This document shows positions 1 to 10,738 of a DNA stretch of 64,000 bases, piece by piece. Source of the DNA: Branchiostoma floridae (taxonomy: Eukaryota; Chordata; Leptocardii; Amphioxiformes; Branchiostomatidae). The notes below the pieces were generated by a model, which was given only the letters and a program-made list of their open reading frames with translations, was not told where the DNA came from and ran no database searches. The stretch lies in assembly GCF_000003815.2 (NCBI RefSeq), contig NC_049988.1, positions 2,752,340-2,816,339 of the forward strand. Direction: 5' to 3'. Position numbers and translations under genes: made by a program. Each line of letters opens with the position of its first letter. The stretch's first letter is position 1.

Positions 1-66
1 AAGCTGCTCGATCTCCACAACGGCTGTGTGTTGCACGTGGTGGGCCCGTACATGGAACGAAGTTAA
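1..66 (+). CDS. Possible 3'-terminal coding exon of an upstream gene (partial)
   Basis: Frame 1 is open from the first base and gives 21 residues ending in VVGPYMERS, then TAA at 64-66. Codon choice is rich in G and C at third positions (CTG, CTC, AAC, GTG), unlike the AT-rich sequence that follows, which is why I take it as the end of a coding exon. An AATAAA at 606-611 and another near 902 could end its 3' UTR. The stretch is too short to assign a family, and chance cannot be excluded. Confidence 0.35.
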   Translation, partial: KLLDLHNGCVLHVVGPYMERS

Positions 67-2153
67 CCAGTGGTTATTATTTACAAACGGGCTGGTTGTT
101 CGATGTGCTAACTGCGAGTTCCGGGTACCTCCAAGTGCTTAATGCCATCTCTGGTCTCCCGAACATCACCCTTCCCCGGACTATGAGTCATAGTATGACC
201 TAACAAAATGCCCATAGAATATACAAAAGAATATCCCCTTACAAACTCATGCCTACGGGTACACGGGGGTGCAAGGTTCCGACGGTAAAAACCACAGCAT
301 GTGGCCTTCACAAATATATCCGCTTGGCTTGCGTCCTTCGAAGCCCTTACACTAAGTTACAGAGACATTGCAGACCGGTTTGGCGAGAATTCTTTCGTCA
401 TTGACAGAGTTGTGACTGGATTTTGCGTCCATGTGATCCAAAACCTTGCTGAACAGATACAGGTATTCTCACGCTTGATTTTGCTCCTAGTTTTCCTTTA
501 AGCAGATGCATCAATTGGCTGAGTTTGTTTGCGAAACATTGTTGCGGTAACGTTGCGAATTTATCCTCCAATGTTCCCTTGCGGTCACCTTACGTGACCT
601 CCACAAATAAAATGGCCGCGCCGGAAAAGTACATGTTTGTATCATCCTTAGTTTCAGCCCCTATTTAGATAAATGATGAATTTATCGTAAAATCGCAGTG
701 TTACTACTGAATTACAAACTTATAAGATATACCACGATTATAAAATTCGTCTAATTTAAAGAGATTTGCAGCGATCGCGACTGTTGGCAAGTAGTTTGCG
801 CTCATTAGACATTTTGTCTATTGCAATTTTTTTCATGAATTGACGAAATGTTGTGTAAAGAATAATGTTGAAGATTAGTTGTATGCACGGTATATTTTCA
901 CAATAAACGCGTCAGTTTGAATTCACAACATGTACACATGTATATACGTTAAAGCTGTGCGTGTAACAATTGTTCTGTTAACACCTACTACATACATATT
1001 TAACGGATAACTATACTAGTAATCACACATCTTTCGATCTTTTGACGTAACATGCATTGGCATAATACCGGTCATAAGCCTTATACCGGTCGATTAAAAA
1101 TAGTGGAACTTAAAGAGATCTACACATGCAACAATAGTTATTTCTGAGGTATGCACACTTCAGACATCTAGGTGTCCAATACATAATTTACAAAGCATCT
1201 ATAACAATGCATTCGAAGACAACAAGGCCAAAAGTTTTCAGGTCATTTTCGGGGCAGGCGAGCTCGTCGTGGGACAAACACACTGTCACGTTCATCGCCA
1301 GATTTGTAGATAATAATCACATGTGCTCACGGCACAAGACGAGCATGATTCAACAGCAATCTTGAATTTCTTTTGGTGACCTACAACTCGTGTAAAAGTG
1401 TGAGGAACCGTTGCATTATCGCCCGGATCTACGGCTGAATGGGTCAAATTGAACGTACGCCGCCATTTTCCCGCCATTTTTAATGCTACGGCCAGCAGTA
1501 AAGTTTTACGTCATAGCGGTTGTGACGGACCAAAATTAAATGAAAATTCTTGTCAGTATACGCCCATTTTCTCATGACTTTTTGTATGCTCATGCATATT
1601 TTTGTTTTGTGCAACTACTAACAGGAAAGAAAGGAACAACAGAGGATGAATAAAGGTACATAGCGGAAGTTAATTGTGCCGTGTTTCGTTCGGCCGGTAT
1701 AGTGCACCCCCTTCCAACCACGCGCCCGTTCTCCGTGCAATTCCGCGGTGTGTTCCAATTACGATATTGTGTTTTTAGCAGGACCAGAGAGACAAAATAA
1801 TTTACACAGAAGAAGTGGCAAAGGTAAGCTGTAACAGCAACATGTAACTGGAGAAAATGATGCGTTGATCATTTGCCAAATTAGCATTGCTTGAGAAATT
1901 GCAGTAAACCGACCGGTATTATGCCAATGGATGTTAGTGCCTACAAAACTTAACACATGGTTATTTTTTCATAATTCTCTGACTTATATTTCAGAAAGAT
2001 TTGAACAAAATCTGGACATTTTTTGTCTAGGTTGTAATGTTAACAGACATCGTTTTACACCATAATGTGCGCAAAAAAGTGTGAAAGGTCAATTATACCC
2101 CTTGGTTCATTAACTTTCCCGCCAACCTCGCCTGACGAGATTTTGACGGTCTC
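67..2153. other. Non-coding stretch, no gene recognised
   Basis: AT-rich sequence with no convincing exon on either strand. If the exon at 1-66 is real, the first few hundred bases would be its 3' UTR. I see no tRNA, rRNA or clear inverted-repeat element here. Confidence 0.4.
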
Positions 2154-2390
2154 TTATACCCCTGTCACATTTGGCGAAAATCGATCGGACGACGATTCTG
2201 CGGCAACCGCCCGAGCCTCGCTTATGATAATAACTTTATTGCACAACAATTGTACAAGGTACAAAGTATGGCTTATACGTGACAGGGACGGTTTTCAGGT
2301 GAAAACTACGCGTAACCCTCTGTTGGTCTAAACATGGCCGATCTTCCATCGATACGCCTGAAGATCGTGGATAATGTGACAGGGGTATTA
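2154..2390. mobile_element. MITE with termini TACCCCTGTCACATT
   Basis: TACCCCTGTCACATT near 2156 is mirrored by AATGTGACAGGGGTA near 2373-2388, giving an element of about 235 bp with no coding capacity. Its interior (about 2228-2275) matches a block at about 53309-53355 (ACAATTGTACAAGGTACAAA), so the element has either picked up or donated dispersed repeat sequence. Confidence 0.6.
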
Positions 2391-3411
2391 CGACTGGTCA
2401 CGTGTGACAGACTACCTTGAATTGGTCGCTAAATAGTTGAAATTGGCTTGATAGACAGAAAACATGCCCGAGAAGTTAGTAGGCCTGGGGCTGTAAGGTT
2501 TCTGTATATTCTGACGATTTTGTTTTCTGCGGCCTTCATCATGGAAAGTAAGTGGTCAGGAAGGCTGAACAAATGACAAATAAAAACGCAGAGCAATTCT
2601 TTATTTTTGTTTTTTTCATATGCATGTCGTTGCACGGGGCTTGAATCTTACTTGTTTCACATGACAAAAATTAGTACTTTTTTGCGTGCTGAACCTTATG
2701 GTAATGTTGCAAACCTTTTTTTAACGGATGGAGGAAAATCGATGCGCTCGCGGATGCCATGTATAAAGTACATCAAGATCGACTTAATGGTAAATGGTAA
2801 ATGATGGGAAGACCTGGATTATTTTACTATTACGAAAGCGCCGCCTGGCGGTTTACTTTCAAACTGTAGATTGCGAGCAATGACAACCTTGGGCGAAACC
2901 CTGCTGATTTGGCTTCGACATTTAATTCTATTCAATCTTATTGAATATTTCAACAGGGCAAGAAACAAAGCGAAATGTGCATTTCCAATGTATTATTAGT
3001 ACCCCTACCGGACTATTAATGTTCTACAAAGTTTCCTTATATAATCCTGAAACATGTAGTTTAACAATCATGTAAAAATGAAAGGCCCCAGGGCAGTAGT
3101 ACATGTATTTGCAACACCATATTCTAATTATGCAGGTATACATTGTGCAAGCATAAGTGTGTTTCATAAAGTGAACAAAGGAGTACAATGTTTGTCACAC
3201 ATTTTGAATCAACTGTTCAATTCAAACCCCCAATCTTTTAACAGACTGTAAAATACATGAATTCTCGTCACCCAGACTAGCCTGGATACCAGACCCCAGC
3301 CCGATCTCAAAAATATTCATGGCTATTTTGTGGATAGATATTGTTGAGATCGGTCTGCTGTCTGGTAGCTAGGCTACGCTCTGACGTCAGATGGCGAAAT
3401 TTGTGCCCCTT

Positions 3412-3920
3412 AGGCAACACCAATTTTATTTGTTGTTTCTCTGATTTTTTTCAGAAAAAAATTGGGTCGGTCGGTCGGTCGAAAAAAAATAAAAATAGAA
3501 CTTTTCAAAAAGTCGGGGGAAGGTAGCCTCCATAGCAGGCTCTCTATGGCCTTTTTTGGCAGTTTTGCTGGCCATTTCTTTTTGTACTGGGTCGCTGATT
3601 GCTGGCCTTTTCTGACAGCCGGCTATGGAGGCTAGGGGAAGGAGAGATTGGACAGGAAAACCTAAACTTTCAACATTTAGGGGTTCCCTGGTAGCAAAGT
3701 CCAAAGTTTGAAGAATAATGATAAACGTACCGTCCAAAATAGGCACGCCACAGCTACAGTAATTTGAGGCCCATAGTTATTTTGAGAAAGGAGAGGCAGT
3801 GAAATCTTGTCAACACGAGGTGTGGCCATCAATTTGAAAAATTTTTGTTCTGTTTTTTTCAAATCGGAAAAAAATAGGGTCGGAAAATCCGAGAAACAAC
3901 AAATAAAATTGATGTGGCCT
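3412..3920. mobile_element. MITE family A, copy 1 (termini GGCCACACCAATTTTATTTG)
   Basis: The left end (about 3413) reads GGCAACACCAATTTTATTTG and the right end is its near-complement, finishing ATGTGGCC at 3919. Inner arms carry a GGTCGG-rich block. Related full copies are at 10225-10575 and 34038-34404. A second element (3524-3634) is inserted in it. Confidence 0.75.
3524..3634. mobile_element. hAT-like MITE family B, copy 1, with 8-bp target duplication
   Basis: A 111-bp element with ends TAGCCTCCATAGC and GGCTATGGAGGCTA. It is flanked by GGGGAAGG at 3516-3523 and 3635-3642. Removing the element and one flank restores a sequence close to the uninterrupted relative at about 10460-10490 (read on the minus strand). 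An 8-bp duplication is typical of hAT-superfamily insertions. Confidence 0.8.
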
Positions 3921-4376
3921 TACCAGCGCTTTAGGTCGACCAAAAAAAAGGCTAGGGTCGAAAGGTTTTGCCTGGGTAGCTCGTGGAACTGCAAACATTT
4001 TTTCTAGGACGTCGTACCACAACTATTTCACACACACATTCCCCCGTGAAAAGCACACACACTCCCCGTTTTTTCAGACGTGGCTTACATGTCCTAATAA
4101 GGTCACGCATGAATAATTTAGAGGATGATGAGGCAATGTCTGCAGTCTGCAACAAAACCGCAATTCATCATTATTTTTAACCTTGGTCTGTGATCTAAAT
4201 TACTGTGATTTGATTAGATACGCAAAGAATACCGTAAATTCCTTTAAATTCGAATGGACTTTAATTTTGCGGTATGGGAAATTGAAGAGGGAGTTTTCGG
4301 TTGGGACACAGTGTGTATTGCTGACGCAAATGCTCTGCCATTCGCGCTGATGATTTTGTGAGTTTACCACAGAACA
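3708..4376 (+). repeat. 669-bp duplicated segment, copy 1
   Basis: This stretch recurs at 6123-6791 (offset 2415) with no difference that I can see. It holds the right part of MITE A copy 1 plus unique-looking sequence. The second copy stops exactly at the N gap. Confidence 0.9.
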
Positions 4377-5943
4377 TAAAACAGTTTATTCTCTCTACTT
4401 CTGAATATAAGCTGTTCACTTGATAAATTCCATGAACTTCATTTCAGTGATGACTTTTAAAAACGTTGCCCTACGCACGAGTTTGAAATATGTATTCCAT
4501 CCTTGAGAACACACGTAATATGCATTTTGAAATATATACGGAAGATGTTACAAGATTCATTATGTGCCAGAATTTGTTAAATAAGATATGCTTCGTTTCT
4601 GGATATTTGCTATGGTGAAACCCTAGTGATTTTCCATTGTGTCCCAGATGTTAGTCCACATTCCCTCACGCGCGAACTTGACCTACCTTGAACTCTCTTC
4701 TTGAACTAACAGTTCAGTACTGTAAACCTTAGAATTTTCACTATGTTTTTATTTCCTAAACAATCTAGATAAAATCACAGTCATAATCATCAAGGATTCT
4801 ATTGTCACGTATCTAACTGTATATCATTTTATATACGTATTGTTTAGGGATGTATGAATTAGTTTGATATCACTTGTTTCATAATTTTTTGGAGGAAAAA
4901 ATAAATAAATCACTCATTTCCTTATTTTGGGAGATTGTCAATCATAGACTGTTCAATTTTGTGTATTGTGACTTTTCTACCTATGTTTTGTTTGTTTTAT
5001 TCGTTTATTCAGTTCGACGTTTTAAGAAGGTAAGTGCGCAATTCAGCGTGAGATTTTTACCGGATCAAATTAGATAAACTGTTATCATTAGCCAAAGGCG
5101 CTACCCTTTTATTGTGCTAACCTCCACGAGACTCCTTTGGGGGTTAAACGTCAACCATATTCGGCTAATATCTACTATTCTGTGAACCCCCAAAGGAGTC
5201 TGGTGGAGTCTTCTGCGACGAAACAGCTGGGATCACCCCACCACCGCATTACCATGCACATGTCAATACAAACCGACAGGGGTGAAGAGAGAGAAGGGGT
5301 AGTTTGGCATATTGGCGTTATTTTCAAGAATGCTAGTCTCCTTTACAGCTTTCTGGGATTTCAACTGTGGGGTAAGGTTCTAGAAACACATAAATGATTT
5401 TTTAGAGGCACAGAAACGATTTTGTGGCATACTAACCGGCTAAATATCCAATCACGAATCGTGCCAAATGAATTCCCGCCATTCGCACTATGGAACTGAG
5501 CCTGGGTCATTCACACAACTGTTTTCCGATTGTCCGATAATGCTTTTATTGACTACTAAATGAGAATTAGAATGGTTTATTTTGTAAAACATCGCAGACT
5601 ATACTGAAGCTGAATTGTGCAATACATTGCATCAGATAGTGGCACATAGATAGTTTTCATTATATGCATTTCATAGATTCAAAATTAATTTTTAATTAAT
5701 TAATTAATTAAATTAATTCAAAATTAATGTTATTTGAAGTTCATAAACAAGATTAATTGACCCAACGTCAATAATTTCTTCATCTAAATTTTGCTGAAAA
5801 TCATTATGAAATTTTCAATAGGACCCCATTTCACTAGACAGCGATTGCGGTGTGGCCTAAATTGAATTTACGTAACGCTTGATTTAAAGATTGGATCGAT
5901 ATCATGCGAGGTGTAAAAGATTGACCGAAAAGACAACAAGATC
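4377..5943. other. Non-coding stretch with a small foldback and a TTAA microsatellite
   Basis: No gene recognised. At 5122-5208 there is a short foldback: CCACGAGACTCCTTTGGGGG pairs with CCCCCAAAGGAGTCTGGTGG, arms about 26 bp. A (TTAA)n run lies at about 5694-5716. Confidence 0.5.
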
Positions 5944-6117
5944 TAGCCTCCATAGCAGGCTCTCTGGGGCCTTCTTTGGCTCATAATACACTTTTGCTGG
6001 CCATTCCTTTTTGTACTGGGGCCAGTAATCGGCAATCAGCGACCCAGTACAAAAAGAAATGGCCAGAAAAAGTGTATTATGAGCAAAAGAAAAGGCCCCA
6101 GAGGCTATCCAAACTTC
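5944..6117. mobile_element. MITE family B, copy 2 (rearranged)
   Basis: It starts TAGCCTCCATAGCAGGCTCT like the copy at 3524, but its interior is an extra inverted repeat (CTCATAATACACTTTT against AAAGTGTATTATGAG) and the right end is degraded. I see no clear target duplication. It abuts the second copy of the 669-bp duplication. Confidence 0.6.
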
Positions 6118-6122
6118 AGGGG

Positions 6123-6791
6123 TTGAAGAATAATGATAAACGTACCGTCCAAAATAGGCACGCCACAGCTACAGTAATTTGAGGCCCATAGTTATTTTGA
6201 GAAAGGAGAGGCAGTGAAATCTTGTCAACACGAGGTGTGGCCATCAATTTGAAAAATTTTTGTTCTGTTTTTTTCAAATCGGAAAAAAATAGGGTCGGAA
6301 AATCCGAGAAACAACAAATAAAATTGATGTGGCCTTACCAGCGCTTTAGGTCGACCAAAAAAAAGGCTAGGGTCGAAAGGTTTTGCCTGGGTAGCTCGTG
6401 GAACTGCAAACATTTTTTCTAGGACGTCGTACCACAACTATTTCACACACACATTCCCCCGTGAAAAGCACACACACTCCCCGTTTTTTCAGACGTGGCT
6501 TACATGTCCTAATAAGGTCACGCATGAATAATTTAGAGGATGATGAGGCAATGTCTGCAGTCTGCAACAAAACCGCAATTCATCATTATTTTTAACCTTG
6601 GTCTGTGATCTAAATTACTGTGATTTGATTAGATACGCAAAGAATACCGTAAATTCCTTTAAATTCGAATGGACTTTAATTTTGCGGTATGGGAAATTGA
6701 AGAGGGAGTTTTCGGTTGGGACACAGTGTGTATTGCTGACGCAAATGCTCTGCCATTCGCGCTGATGATTTTGTGAGTTTACCACAGAACA
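6123..6791 (+). repeat. 669-bp duplicated segment, copy 2, truncated by the gap
   Basis: Identical by eye to 3708-4376 and cut off at the N run. The sequence after the gap (6906 on) does not continue the match. Either a recent tandem duplication or an unresolved assembly overlap. Confidence 0.9.
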
Positions 6792-6905
6792 NNNNNNNNN
6801 NNNNNNNNNNNNNNNNNNNNNNNNNNNNNNNNNNNNNNNNNNNNNNNNNNNNNNNNNNNNNNNNNNNNNNNNNNNNNNNNNNNNNNNNNNNNNNNNNNNN
6901 NNNNN
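6792..6905. other. Assembly gap (N run)
   Basis: 114 Ns. Confidence 1.
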
Positions 6906-7476
6906 GCTTATTATCATAATTTATGTATATCATTCAGTCCGTCGATTGAAATGGCAAGCTTTGTCTATTCAATGACGTCACTTGGTAATGTTTCGTGGCG
7001 TAGTTAGGGTATAGATACTGGCTTTTCTTTTTTCGGTTATTTGTTTACCATATATTCATATATTACGATACTGTCGTATACATTTGCAATACGTTTGCAA
7101 TAAAATTGAAAATTTAATGTTTTGGCTTTTCGTTAGTCTCGCAAAAAGTTATTAGGCGCTCGGGTATGATGAAGTGGCTGGTAAGGGATAGGGCGACGAC
7201 CGTACGTTCGGAACTTGGTCGGTTTTAATACGAGATGGAAAATTGCGTAGACATGCTAGTGGGATGGTGGTGTAAGTCTACAATTCAGATATTTGATCAT
7301 CATGCATTGCCAAATTGATAATTGTAATCATTTTCGGGCTGCTCCCGTATCTGCTTGGAGACAAAGGTTTTCTAAAAATAATCCCGGCGGGGGGTATCAA
7401 CCCCTCCACCCCCCGTAAGAATGACAGTGACTGGTGCCGCTCTTGAATAAATCTATGCAGTGACATCTATCCCAAC
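6906..7476 (+). promoter_or_regulatory. 5' flank and presumed 5' UTR of RetSat copy 1
   Basis: No TATA box is evident. A C-rich/G-rich hairpin-prone patch (about 7383-7415) lies just upstream of the start codon. The ATG context is CCCAACATGG, with A at -3 and G at +4, a good animal initiation context. The promoter position is inferred only from the gene. Confidence 0.3.
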
Positions 7477-10400
7477 ATGGCGGTCATCGGCAAGATCTTC
7501 GCGGCTCTCGCTGCGGCTGATGTCGGCGCCTCGGCGTGGTTTGCGGCGGGCTTCCTCGGCGTTCTCACCGCCTACCTCTTCTGGAAGCTCCGGAGCGGCA
7601 AGAGCCCGTTTGCCGAGGACTGCGCCCGCTCGCCCGCCCCGCTAGTCACCGACCAAGCCGCCCGCGACAAAGTGCTGAAACAAGGTACGGAAAAATACTC
7701 TCAATTTCTCTCGTATAAGACACCGATATTAGAATTTCATATTACAGGCATAGTTATTATTTTGATGATAAACATTTCAATGTTTTTCCTTCATATTTTC
7801 AAAATACGAGGCTGTTATCATTTTGCGAATAATAAACAATAAGGCCGGGTGACAGATGTTGTTCTATGCTCATTTTGCATCAGAATGGGGGCGGTACGTT
7901 GTAGATTACGGGTTGCCTTTGGGGACGGTGCATTGTACTATATGGGTGGCCTGTCTGTTTCTCACCCATTGTTGGAGTTAGCTGTCTAGAATCTGATATT
8001 TTTGCTCCATTTTAGGATAAGACAAATGAAGTGCTCAGGATGACTTTCAAATTTGTGTGCAAAAGATGCCCTCAGTCTATTAGTCACCTCATACTGTCAG
8101 TCGTTGTAATATATACAGTCGTTTTACTTTCACAGTCACCACCACAAAAATCGTGGTACGTACCATGAATATCTGTTTCCATTGTTATGATTGTATAACA
8201 GTGTTACAGAATTGTTCCATTTACCTTTCCCCTTATGCACCGAAATTGAGTTTCCACAAAAGTCCTGGAGGGTTCTAGCTAGTGCATTTTAGCGTAGTGG
8301 GCCACTACGCTAAAATAAGGGCCACTACGCTAATTTTTAACTAGTGCAGTGGTGCTTTGCTGTCATTTGCTTGTTCAACAATGAGAAATAAATGTCTGAA
8401 CAATGAAAAATGATGATATGCCACTCAAAACTGACTCCAAAATCCTAACTTTTAACTCTACATCTTCAAATCTCACTGTGGAAGGACCTTCCACACCAAT
8501 CTCCTGATTAGTTGCTTTGCTACCATGCCATTTCCACTACGCTAAAATAAAATCCTGGCTAGAACCCCCTAAGTGAATGGGTTTTACAGTAGGTGACTGG
8601 CTTGTTATTGTTCACCTAGACCTTGGGGTGGTAGCACATAGCCATTGGTTTACTTGCTGTTTCTACATAGCAGGGTACTGTAAATGCAGAAATGTTCGCA
8701 GCTCAGGCTTAACCGGTTAGGCTACAGGTTTGCTGCTGTATAAATTTTCCCATCAGATCCTGTCTGGTCCAGTTAGATTTCATTATCGAGAATCATACAC
8801 AACAGAAGATTATTGTCTCACAGTTAGCAGGAGCTGTGTACATACAGCTAAAGCATGCGGCTCAAGTGGTCATATTTTACAGTGTCAACAAGAAATCAGT
8901 GTGTCCCCAAGAGCCTTAAGCATTTGCACAAATCTTGTTAAAAATGCAGGAAATACTGTGCGAAAATGTGCACATTTTATGAAAAAACACAAATCACTAT
9001 GCGAAAATGTTCAAAGATTTTCATTTTTCTCATTAAAGTGTGTGTACTACGAAACCAAAGTACAACATTTTCTGATTATTTTCCACAACCATGGTAATAA
9101 TTTTGTTCAATTAACACACATGTTTGCATTCATGCCAAATATACGCCCTTTTCCTGTTATGAGACATTGTGCCATCAAAATTCTTTCTTCAGACCCCAGG
9201 ATTTTGTTGTAAGGTAGTCCAGAATTAATCATGCAAGTGACGTCATGTTAAACATGGCAACTAGTTCTTAATCAAGCACCACGGTTAGTGTAAAACATAC
9301 TTTTGAGAAGCAAAATTTGAGAAGTTCTTATCTTTAGCTGCTTAATCATTATGACTTTCTGTAATTGCAAGTTTTGCAACAGAACAATATTTCCTTTCGC
9401 AGCTCTTCACGAGTTCCAAATGCTTAATTGAATTTACCCCTGCAACAAAATGCTCGAGTCTGAAGAATGGTTTTTGATGGCGCAATGTGCAGTAACAGGA
9501 AAAGGGCGTATAGTTGGTGCAAATGCGAATGTGTATGTTAATTGAATGATACTATCTTGGTTGTGGAATATAAACAAAATTACTTGTGCTAATTGGTTAA
9601 GTACGCCATTTAACTTCTTCACCATGAACTTAAAACGGCCATGAATTTTTCCCTTTTGAATATAAAACCCTGTATCTTAGTTTCAACAACAAAGTTAAAA
9701 CCACAGCAAATACTGCATTTTCTCCTGACTGCGAAATCAAATCACTCAAAACATTTCCCCTTTTACAGTAGTCTTCAAGCAGATGTTCGGTGTGACTGTA
9801 AAGTTGTTGTTGTTATTGTGGACCACTATAAGTAACACTTTCCATTTCATCTTACTAAATCACAGGATTCGCCATCAAGAAAGTCCCAGAGAGTCTAGAT
9901 GCCATTGTGATCGGTAGCGGGATCGGAGGATTGGGGACGGCCGCCATCTTGGCGAAAGCGGGGAAGAAGGTCCTTGTTCTGGAGCAGCACGACCAGGCTG
10001 GGGGGTGTTGTCACACGTTTGTGGACAAGGGCTTCGAGTTTGATGTCGGTAAGTTTAGAATAACACCATAAAAGTGAGTTAACATCTTTCTCACACTGTT
10101 TGGCATATAGGACAGCTCCCATCTACGTTTGTATGGCCCTTGGACCACACAGTTGTGCAAGCACTACAGCAGTATAGCCTCTAAAGAAAAGGCTAAGGGA
10201 CTACATTTACCTACCTTTACCCAAGGCCACACCAACTTTATTTGTTGTTTTTCGGATTTCCCGACCCTATTTTTTCCGATTTGGAAAAAAAACTTTCAAA
10301 TTGATGGCCACAAAATTTCACTGCCTTTCTTTTCTCAAATTAATTATGGGCCTCAAATTCCAAATAGCTGTATGTGCCTATTTTGAACGGAACGTTTATC

Positions 10401-10658
10401 ATTTTTCTTCAAACTTTGGCTACCAGGGACCCCCCAAATGTTGAAAGTTTAGGTTTCTGCTGTCCAATCTCTCCTACCCCCGACTTTTTGAGAAGTGTTT
10501 TTTTTTTTCGACTGACCGACCGACCCAATGTTTTCTGAAGAAATCCAAGAAACAACAAATAAAATTGGTGTGGCCTAAATATCACTGCCATTGGTCTGTT
10601 GCCACCAGTTTTATGACATAGGATGAGGTAGATTGCACCTAGCCTAATTTAATTGCAC

Positions 10659-10738
<80 letters not shown>

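Noticed and set aside
3807-4180. Four small ORFs repeated identically at 6222-6595
   Set aside because: They lie in MITE and flanking sequence inside the 669-bp duplication; identity reflects the duplication and not coding constraint.
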